From the NCBI GenBank assembly GCA_947685225.1, contig CANTUV010000008.1, forward strand, positions 40,855,501-40,919,500: DNA of 64,000 bases, read 5' to 3'. This DNA is from Garcia nutans (Eukaryota; Streptophyta; Magnoliopsida; Malpighiales; Euphorbiaceae). The notes below the pieces were generated by a model that searched no databases, was not told the origin of the DNA, and saw nothing but the letters and a program-made list of their open reading frames with translations. Position numbers and translations under genes: made by a program. Below are positions 55,728 to 64,000 of this stretch, one piece after another (within the stretch, counting starts at the first letter, position 1; each line of letters begins with the position of its first letter).

Positions 55728-58121
55728 TTAATCTATGAGCAAAACTTCATGACTTTCAGTCATGAGAAATCCATATCTCTCAGGCTGATGACGTGGTCTA
55801 TCAGATCTGCGTAGAACTTGTGTAACATTTTCAGTTTCCACAATAGCTTGTGGTTCTGAAACTGTTTCTACAGGCGGTTCAATATCTTCTTGTGGTTCTA
55901 TAAATTCATCTAATTGAACTGTACTCCCACTAGTTCTTTTAGAAATGAATTCCTTTTCCAAAAAGGTTCCATTTCGAGCAACAAACACTTTGTTCTCAGA
56001 TGGAATATAGAAATAATATCCTTTAGTTTCCTTAGGATATCCCACAAAGATACATTTAGCAGATTTTGGAGCTAACTTATCTGAAACTGGTCTTTTCACA
56101 TAAGCTTCACAACCCCAAATCTTAAGAAAAGACAAACTAGGTGTTTTGCCAGTCCATATCTCATATGGCATCTTTTCAACTGCTTTAGATGGTACACGGT
56201 TTAAAACAAAAGCAGCTGTCTCCAAGGCATAACCCCAAAACGATAATGGAAGATCTGCTTGACTCATCATAGATCGAACCATATCTAATAAAGTTTGATT
56301 TCTTCTTTCAGAAACACCATTCCACTGTGGAGTTCCTGGAGGAGTTAATTGTGAAACAATTCCATAATTTCTTAGATGTTCGTCAAACTCTTGGCTCAAA
56401 AATTCACCACCTCGATCAGATCGAAGCGCCTTAATAGTTTTACCAAGTTGATTTTGTACTTCATTTTGAAAAGTTTTGAACATTTCAAAAGCCTCATGCT
56501 TATGTTTCATTAGGTAGACATAGCCATACCTACTGAAATCATCAGTAAAAGTAATGAAGTAATTATATCCTCCTCTGGCACTAATGCTTAACAGGCCGCA
56601 TACATCTGTATGTACTAGTCCTAGCAAGTCATTAGCCCTTTTACCTTGTCCGATGAAAGGATTCTTTGTCATTTTGCCAAGCAAACAAGATTCACATTTA
56701 TCAAATGATTCAAAATCAAATGAATCTAATAATCCATCTTGATGGAGTTTAGAAATGTGTTTCTCATTTATATGGCTAAGACGACAATGCCATAAAAATG
56801 TAGGGTTTAGGTCATTTGGCTTAATTCTCTTAGAGTTTATGTTATAAATATGATTCTCCCTAGAATCATCTAAGTCAATGACATAAAGGCCATTAAAAGA
56901 TCTTGCAATACCATAAAGCAAATCATCTTTATCAAAAATAGAACAGGTCTTATTTTTAATTAAAAATGAAAAACCTTCATCATCCAAAACTGAAACTGAA
57001 ATAAGATTCCTACTCAAAGTAGGAACATAATAGTAATTGTTCAAATTTAACAAAAAGCCATTAGGCATATGAAGTTCATAAGATCCTACAGCTAGTGCAG
57101 CAACTCTTGCTTTATTCCCAACTCGTAGATCAACTTCGCCCCTTTTCAGTGATCTACTCCTTTTGAGTCCCTGCACATTTGTACAAATGTGAGAACCACA
57201 TGCAATATCCAATACCCATGAAGTAGAAGCAGATAAGTTAATTTCTATAACATATATACCTGAAGATGTAGTCGCACTGCCCTTCGATTTCTTCAATTCA
57301 GCCAAATAAAGTGGGCAATTTCTTTTCCAATGCCCAGGCTCCTTGCAATGGTGACAAGTTCCTTCCTTAGGAACAGGTGCCTTGGGTACTTTTGGCTTGG
57401 GCTGTCCCTTAGGCTTTGTAGCAACTGTTGCTTTACCCTTTGCCTTGCCTTTCTTCTTCATAGGCTTACCCTTATTGACATTCAATACATGGGTAGCCTT
57501 AGTGGGCTTTTTGATATTCCCTTCGGCAGTTTTGAGCATACCATGTAGCTCAGGAATGGACTTTTCCATGTTGTTCATATTATAGTTCATAACAAAATGT
57601 GAAAAACTGCTGGGCAAAGAATGAAGGATCAAATCCGTGGAGAGTTCTAAACTCAAGGGATATCCAAGTCGGGCAAGGTGATCAATGTAGCCCTTCATTT
57701 TCAAAACATGAGCGCTAACCGATTCGCCCTCTGACATCTTACAGTCAAATAATGCAACAGTAGTGTCGAATCTATCCTGCCTAGCTTGCTGTTGGAAAGC
57801 TTGTTTGAGATGGACACTCATCTCATAAGCCTCCAAGTGTTCCAGATCCTTCTGAAGTTCTGGACACATAGTAGCAAGCATAAGACATCCAATGTCATTG
57901 GAATCATCCATATGCTTCTTATGCTTGTTCTTATCAGCATTAGAAGCATTAGCAGGAGGTGGCTCAGGGACAGCTTCATCAAGCACATAGGACTTCTTTT
58001 CTTGTTTGAGAACAATTCTCAGGTTCCTAAACCAATCAACAAAATTAGTCCCATTCTCTTTCAGTTTTTCCTTCTCAAGGATGGATCGCAGTGATAAAGT
58101 GGAGTTATTGTTGGTAGCCAT
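55728..58121 (-). pseudogene. Element H gag, protease and integrase
   Basis: Open reading frame of 797 codons from ATG 58121. Gag occupies about residues 1-290, with basic linker and zinc knuckle CHHCKEPGHWKRNC at 256-269. The protease follows: its active site reads WVLDIACGSHIC (Asp 305), where copia proteases have D-[ST]-G, so it is probably inactive. Integrase has the HHCC site (WHCRLSHINEKH, CESC at 476-479) and DDE residues in VHTDV (506), RSDRGGEF (569) and NGVSERRNQ (605), plus PYEIWTGKTPSLSFLKIWGC. It ends at an in-frame TAA between integrase and reverse transcriptase. Confidence 0.92.
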
Positions 58122-59641
58122 TTCAATCTACAAAATATGCAAATTTTAATTAATAAAAGGTGATAAATAATTAAAATCCCACTAAAATATAACCCTCAAT
58201 CATCACAATGACATTTTAGTGGGCTAAGATCCAATTTTTACTTAATATTAAGTCAGCTTTGGCATGACACTTAAAATCAAGTTATTATGGTAGGTAACCC
58301 CTTACCAATTACATCACATGTAACTCTTAGATAATATGGGATCATGACATCATATGTCATAGCATGTTATACCCCATCTAATGCCTTAGGCCCAAAACCA
58401 TTTTGATAGCCTAATTAAGTCTAACCAATTTTAAACGCATGAGCAGCACCATTACTCATCATATCTTACTAGGATAACCTAAAGTACTTTGCTTTGGCAA
58501 AATCTAAATTTAGGTGATCTTAGCCTTGATAAGTGTTTAAGATATGGATGGCATTAAAACTTAGATTAATAGTGAGGGTTCATTCCATTTAATTTTGAAA
58601 ACATGTTAAAATTAACATTTATATATCACATCCTATATGCATATATAAACTATCAAACATGACATCTCATACATATTATATAATAAACATGACATAGTAT
58701 GGCCAAACTAGATATGATCTTCATGAGACAAAATGAAGATCATATAGGCAACCCTAGGTGAAAAACCTATCTATTACAACACTTGCAATGTTACATATCT
58801 TCAAAACTTGAGCTTGTGCTTCCATCACCATGGAATCATCTTTTCCTTGGTATGAATCTCTATCATAAACATTGTAGCTTGAATCTTCATTTATTACAAT
58901 AAAAGAAAATCTAACTACTAGTAAAATAAATTACAACAAAATAAACGACACGCAGGCCGTATTTACCCAAAATAAAGATATAAATAAACCAATCACATAG
59001 GTCATAAGGCCATACTATGCACCATGCCAAGACATCAAATAATCATAGCATATTTCATATAAACATCTTAAAATAACCAAATAGGTTGACATTCATAATG
59101 TCACCAGAACGAACTATAAGGCGCTGCGCACACGGCGGTCCCGCTGGCCGGTCAGCGGGCGGGGTCGAGGGGCAGCGCCCCTCGAAGCTAAACAGAATCA
59201 TTAATCCAATTAATTATTTTCTGTCAAAACCCTTATTCTGTCAATCATATTAAACAGAATATAATAGCAATCTATTAATCATATTAACAGAGAACTATTA
59301 CAAGAAACCTTAGAAAACGATTTACTGAATAATCATATTAATCAAAATCGAAATCTATGTATACATTCAATATGAATAAACGAATTGAATTAATCATATT
59401 AACCCTAATTCGAAACCATAACAGATTGTATACCAACCCCTATTTGACTTCACAAAATTGTATCTTATACAATTGGTCATCTTTGACATCATATATCAAC
59501 AACGATTTAGGTTATATCTCATATAACAGATTTGAATCATCATCAAATGATAAAACGAATCCAATCATGCCATTCGAAAAACAATAGATCACATCAACAC
59601 ATCAACATGGCATATTTCGAATTAAATGGAATCAACAAGGG
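58122..59641 (-). other. Long untranslated leader of H
   Basis: About 1.5 kb between primer site and gag, AT-rich, with no conserved coding frame. It contains a sharply GC-rich hairpin island at 59121-59186. Confidence 0.75.
59141..59184. promoter_or_regulatory. Twin GC-rich hairpins in the H leader
   Basis: Stem 1 is ccgctg-gccggt-cagcgg (59141-59158). Stem 2 is cgaggggc-agc-gcccctcg (59166-59184), a perfect 8-bp stem. The island stands out in a roughly 70% AT leader. The position in the genomic RNA, between primer site and gag, would suit packaging or dimerisation; that role is inference. Confidence 0.6.
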
Positions 59642-59653
59642 GCTCTGATACCA
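59642..59653 (-). promoter_or_regulatory. Met-tRNA primer-binding site of H
   Basis: The minus strand reads TGGTATCAGAGC immediately after the LTR edge at 59654. Confidence 0.93.
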
Positions 59654-61004
59654 TGTTAGTAAATCGAGAAGAATCTGCAACTCTTTTGCCGCAGCGGAAA
59701 AACAAAAAAATATCTTTCGATTTATTCCCAGGATCCATGTGATCCATTCAGTTCGATAAAAGAGATTCGAAACTAACCTTTTGTGTAGCTTCAAATCGAT
59801 TAACAGATGCTGCCTTCTGAAGACGAACACCCTCTAGCGAAGTCCACACGAACGTACGCCGGTCTGAGTGCTAGCTCACCAACGGCAGTGGCTGAACCTT
59901 TTCAAAAACGAAACTAGGGTTTTTAGGTTTTTTTCTTCTTCAGTTTTTTTTTAAAACGAATAATGATCAGATCATCATCCTTCTAGCCCTTTTAAAACCA
60001 TTTAAAAGACTCGTCAAAACCCTAATTGTCCATATCCTATATGGACCCACGTTTTTAATAATTATTATCTAATAATAATTATTATAACAATATTATTATT
60101 AATATCTAATAATAATAACACTAACAACAATAATAAAAATATAATTATTATTATTTAAGTACAGCCTACGTTCTATGTGTGTGACCCGATAGGCTCATAT
60201 TAATTGGTAGTGTATTTCAATCTCTATTGAAATGCACAATTCATAATTGGCCTCTAGCAAGACATTACGACTACCCAATTAATAATGAGAATCATTATAA
60301 ATGAAAACCTGAAATAGTACATGCATTAATCCCTTTGTCACACGATATCTAGTTTGAACATAAGTCATAGTAAATGTCATACTTATATTGTCCAAACTTA
60401 TGATTACTCGATCTCCAAGTTAACTGATAAACAAATAAGATTGATCTTATATCAACTTATTTGAGCACGGCCATGCATTTCTCAGTTACACTTATCGAGG
60501 GGCCTAGAAGATATCTCTCTCATAGAGAGGGACAAATTCCATCTTGATTGTTCATTTTCCTCTACATAATTTATACCATGTTCAAGCATAACCTTTATAA
60601 TTATCTAGTTACAGATAACGTTTGATCATGTCAAAACATAATATTCCTTATGTTGGAAACTATGACAATCTCAAGTCAAAGGATTAAATGAAAACTATTA
60701 TGAGATACACTTATGACATTAAACCATGAAGTGATATCTATGTGGGTCTATCCAATACACTGTTCTCTAACATGTATCCATAATATTGATTTGTATCTTC
60801 ATACCTATAATCATCTTATGATTATCAAATCAATATTACACTAGTTATATTTATTATTATCTCCATAACAATAATAAACCAGGGATATAATCATTATTAT
60901 ATATAACATGCAAACATAACAATGATAATAAAAACTTCTTTATTAATAACAAAAATGAATAACATTAAGGTCCAAATCAATGGCCTAGGGCATATACACT
61001 AACA
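59654..61004 (-). repeat. Element H 5' LTR
   Basis: Right copy on the plus strand, nearly identical to 52773-54126. Followed by the gagac duplication. Confidence 0.95.
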
Positions 61005-61009
61005 GAGAC

Positions 61010-62376
61010 AACTTGCATCCTTGTTTGTTTCAGCTGTGGTAGCTAGAAAGTTGATTAGAAAAGGGTGTGATGCTTATCTTGCTCATGTTGTGGATACCAG
61101 AGTAGTGGGTTCTCAACTTGATAGTATACCCACAGTTGCAGAATTTCCAGATGTGTTTCCTGAGGAGTTGCTAGGGTTACCCCTTGAGAGAGAGGTTGAG
61201 TTTGGTATCGATTTGTTGCCTGGTACCACTCCCATCTCTATTACTCCTTATCGAATGGCACCTGCTGAGTTAAGAGAGTTGAAGGTACAGTTGCAGGAGT
61301 TATTGGATAAAGGGTTTATTCACCCTAGTGTTTCTCCTTGGGGAGCTCCTGTTTTGTTTGTAAAGAAGAAGGATGGTACTTTGAGGTTGTGCATTGATTA
61401 TAGGCAATTGAACAAGGTGACTATCAAGAATAAGTATCTTTTGCCTAGGATAGATGATCTCTTTGATCAGTTGAAGGGAGTAGCAGTGTTTTCCAAGATT
61501 GATTTGAGATCAGGGTACCATCAGTTGAGAGTCAAAGCTGAAGATGTTCCTAAGACATCTTTCCGCACAAGGTATGGGCATTATGAGTTTTTAGTGATGC
61601 CTTTTGGATTGACGAGGGTGTTTAGGCCCTATCTAGATCAGTTTGTGGTGGTCTTTATTGATGATATTTTGGTGTATTTGCGTAATAAAGAGGAGCATGA
61701 CAAGCATCTGCGGATTGTGTTGCAGACCTTGAGAGAGAAGCAATTATATGCTAAGCTGTCAAAGTGTGAGTTTTGGCTTAATCAAGTGACTTTTCTTGGT
61801 CATATAGTTTCAGCAGATGGTATAAGAGTTGATCCGAGTAAAGTTAAGGCCATTTTGAATTGGAGTCCACCAAAGTCTGTGACTGAAGTTAGAAGTTTTC
61901 TGGGTTTGGCAGGCTATTATCGACGGTTTGTGAAAGGTTTTTCTTTGATAGCTGCTCCACTCACCATATTAATTCGAAAGGGAGTTAGATTTGTATGGAC
62001 AGATCAGTGTCAAGCTAGTTTTGAGCAGTTGAAGGAAATGTTGACTCAAGCTCCTGTTCTTACATTGCCTATGGAAGATAAACCATATGTGATTTACAGT
62101 GATGCTTCACATAATGGTTTAGGTTGTGTTTTGATGCAAGAGGGTAAAGTCATAGCTTATGCTTCTCGGCAATTGAAGCCACATGAGCTTAATTATCCGA
62201 CGCATGATTTGGAGTTAGCAGCTATAGTGTTAGCTTTGAAGATTTGACAACACTATTTGTATGGGGAGAAGTATTTCATTTATACAGATCATAAGTGTTT
62301 GAAATATTTGGGTGTTCAGAGAGAGCTGAATCTTCGGCAAAGATGATGGTTGGAGTAAATCAAAGACTACGACTGT
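61010..62376 (+). pseudogene. Element D reverse transcriptase and RNase H
   Basis: Continuation after H. The segment from 61021 (408 codons) reads VAEFPDVFPEELLGLPLERE, GFIHPSVSPWGAP, DYRQLNK, FSKIDLRSGYHQL, MPFGLT and the intact catalytic FIDD (residues 212-215). About 11 residues present in E between GLT and the RVF segment are missing in frame. The thumb (FLGHIVSADGIRVDPSKVK) and RNase H (PYVIYSDASHNGLGCVLMQE) follow. A TGA at 62245-62247 and further stops near 62345 and 62357 break RNase H. Confidence 0.9.
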
Positions 62377-63470
62377 TTGATTGATTATCATCCTGGCAAG
62401 GCGAATGTTGTTGCAGATGCCTTGAGTCGGAAGTCTTTAGCAGGTTTGATTGTTTATTCGCTCTCGTTGCTTGTTGAGCTGAGAGCATTGCATGCCAATT
62501 TTGAGTTTTGTGATGATGGTGCGTTGTTAGCTCAGTTGCATTTGAGACCGGTGTTGTTGGATCAGATTAAAGAGACTCAATTGGCAGATGAGAAAATTCA
62601 GAAAGTTGGGTCAGATTGCCAAAATGGGGAAAGCCGAGATTTCCATGTGAAAAGTGATGGTAGCCTTTGGTTTAAAGATAGGTTGTGTGTTCCTAATGAT
62701 GCTAGTTTAAGAAAGATTATTTTAGAGGAAGCACATCAATCGGTTTTTGTTGTGCACCTTGGAAGTACTAAAATGTATCATGATTTAAAGCAACATTACT
62801 GGTGGTCAGGTATAAAAAGGGACATAGCGGAGTTTGTATCCAAATGTCTCACTTGTCAGAGGGTAAAAGCTGAGCACCAAGTTCCTTCGGGGTTGCTTCA
62901 ACCTTTATCAGTGCCTGAATGGAAATGGGAGAGAGTGACAATGGATTTTGTGTTTGGTTTGCCATTGACTCAGAAGAAGCATGATGCTATCTGGGTGATT
63001 GTTGATCGATTGACAAAGACAGCTCATTTCTTCTAGTTCGGATGGACTATTCTCTGGAGAAGTTGGCTGAGCTGTATATCAATGAGATAGTGAAGTTACA
63101 TGGAGTCCCAATTTCTTTGGTGTCTGATCGAGATCCTCGGTTTACTTCGAGATTTTGGAAGAGATTACATGGTGCTTTGGGTTCTCGATTGCACTTTAGT
63201 ACTACTTTTCATCCACAGACAGATGGGCAGTCAAAGAGAGTGATATAGATTATAGAGGATATGTTGAGAAGCCGTGTCATTGATTTCTCTGGAAGTTGGG
63301 ACAGATTTTTGCCACTTGTGGAATTTGCTTATAACAACAGTCATCAATCTAGTATTGGAATGGCACCAATTGAGGCTTTGTATGGAAGAAGATGCAGAAC
63401 GCCTTTATGCTGGAATGAAGTTGGAGAAGGCAAGTTGGTTGGTCCCGATCTGATTAAAAAACGGAAGAGA
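62377..63470 (+). pseudogene. Element D RNase H end and integrase core
   Basis: YHPGKANVVADALSRKSLAG ends RNase H. Integrase follows: zinc site HLGSTKMYHDLKQHYWW with CLTCQ, core VTMDFVFGLPLT and SLVSDRDPRFTSRFW. The third catalytic position reads DGQSKRV, Lys where E retains Glu (DGQSERV), so the enzyme would be dead even without the breaks. Breaks: a frameshift near 63034, a TAG at 63246-63248 and a frameshift near 63465. Confidence 0.88.
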
Positions 63471-63982
63471 AAGTGAAGATAATTCGGGATCGGTTGAAAG
63501 CAGCTTCAGATCGGCAGAAATCTTATTCAGATTTGAAGAGGAGAGACATAGAGTTTAATGTTGAAGATAAAGTTTTTCTAAAAGTGTCTCCTTGGAAAAA
63601 GATTTTGAGATTTGGTCGAAGAGGGAAGCCAAGTCCTCGTTTCATTGGACCTTATGAGGTATTGGAAAGAGTGGGACCAGTTGATTATCGAATTGCTTTA
63701 CCGCCTGAGTTGGATAGAATTCACAATGACTTCCATGTTTCTATGCTGCGGAGGTACAGATCAGATCCATCTCATATTTTTCCAGTTGAATCTATTAAGG
63801 TGAGTTCGGATCTGACATTTGAAGAAGAACCAGTTGCTATTTTGGCACATGAAGTGAAAGAGTTGAGAAATAAGAAAGTGCCACTTGTAAAGGTTCTTTG
63901 GAAGAATCATGCAAAAGAAGAGGCAACTTGGGAGAGTGAGCAAGCGATGCTAAATCAGTATCCTCAGTTGTTCCAGACTTGA
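63471..63982 (+). pseudogene. Element D integrase C-terminus and chromodomain
   Basis: Open segment with KIIRDRLKAASDRQKSYSD, DKVFLKVSPWKK, FIGPYEVLERVGPVDYRIAL and FHVSMLRRYRSDPSH. The chromodomain follows (FEEEPVAILAHEVKELRNKK, VKVLWKNHAKEEATWESE) and ends YPQLFQT with a natural stop at 63980-63982. The chromodomain places D in the Tekay/Del group; its role is targeting integration to modified histones. Confidence 0.9.
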
Positions 63983-64000
63983 AATCAGGTAATTTCGAGG
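63983..64000 (+). other. Start of D 3' untranslated end
   Basis: Only 18 bp remain. In the matching minus-strand element this stretch leads within about 30 bp to the polypurine tract and LTR (2887-2930), so D's 3' LTR should begin just past the window. Confidence 0.6.

Larger units (their letters stand above)
52773..61004 (-). mobile_element. Element H: Ty1/copia element, nearly intact
   Basis: LTRs of 1,354 and 1,351 bp begin tgttagtaaatcg and end cactaaca on the plus strand. They are flanked by perfect gagac at 52768-52772 and 61005-61009. On the minus strand the order is LTR, Met-tRNA primer site, leader, gag, protease, integrase, reverse transcriptase, RNase H, polypurine tract, LTR; integrase before reverse transcriptase defines copia. 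The two LTRs differ by about a dozen substitutions and small indels by eye, so insertion is recent. Confidence 0.95.
48546..64000 (+). mobile_element. Element D: Tekay chromovirus, 3' LTR beyond the window
   Basis: 5' LTR, Met-tRNA primer site, gag, protease, reverse transcriptase, RNase H, integrase and chromodomain in the correct order on the plus strand. It is interrupted by copia element H at 52773-61004. The window ends 18 bp after the pol stop, just short of the expected polypurine tract. Coding breaks: stops at 51450 and 52464, a frameshift near 52730, an 11-codon deletion in reverse transcriptase, and further stops and frameshifts in RNase H and integrase. Confidence 0.92.

Overview
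This window is plant nuclear DNA made almost entirely of nested LTR retrotransposons. The coding remnants are plant chromoviruses of the Tekay/Del type (Ty3/gypsy with a C-terminal chromodomain), Tat/Ogre-type Ty3/gypsy elements and one Ty1/copia element. The primer sites match plant initiator Met-tRNA or the Ogre-type site. Long AT-rich LTRs, Ogre-like gag and plant-mobile-domain (PMD) sequences point to an angiosperm, probably a eudicot; I cannot name the species. I found no ordinary host gene, rRNA, tRNA or CRISPR array. The setting looks like gene-poor heterochromatin.

Layout. The oldest layer is element C (+ strand, Tat/Ogre type), seen from mid-gag (25721) to its 3' region (48545); its 5' end lies left of the window and its 3' LTR right of it. 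Three blocks interrupt C. (1) 1-25720 is a minus-strand Tekay array, A and B, in which two internal regions share one LTR. B is itself broken by a Tekay solo LTR (6795-9703), an Ogre-family solo LTR (10579-12831) and a deletion-derivative chromovirus E (14900-24883, target duplication catgt). (2) 30917-43558 is element F, a minus-strand relative of C inserted in C's integrase (duplication ctatc). F has a gag but no pol and carries a truncated Tekay fragment (33677-36807). (3) 48546-64000 is element D, a plus-strand Tekay element cut off just before its 3' LTR. D carries a young copia element H (52773-61004, duplication gagac).

Function. Every element once followed the gag, protease, reverse transcriptase, RNase H, integrase plan (copia has integrase before reverse transcriptase). 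All are now broken by stops, frameshifts, deletions or lost catalytic residues. H is the closest to intact: one in-frame stop in about 1,325 codons, but its protease active site is also altered.

The most unusual part is 44090-48545, downstream of C's integrase. It holds two antisense gene-like units with apparent GT-AG introns, both resembling plant mobile domain proteins. Other notable points are CACG-N2-CGTG repeat blocks and paired hairpins in Tekay LTRs, a 67-bp minisatellite before F's 3' LTR, a patchwork repair junction at 33641-33677, and a copy of F's primer site inside its own LTR.
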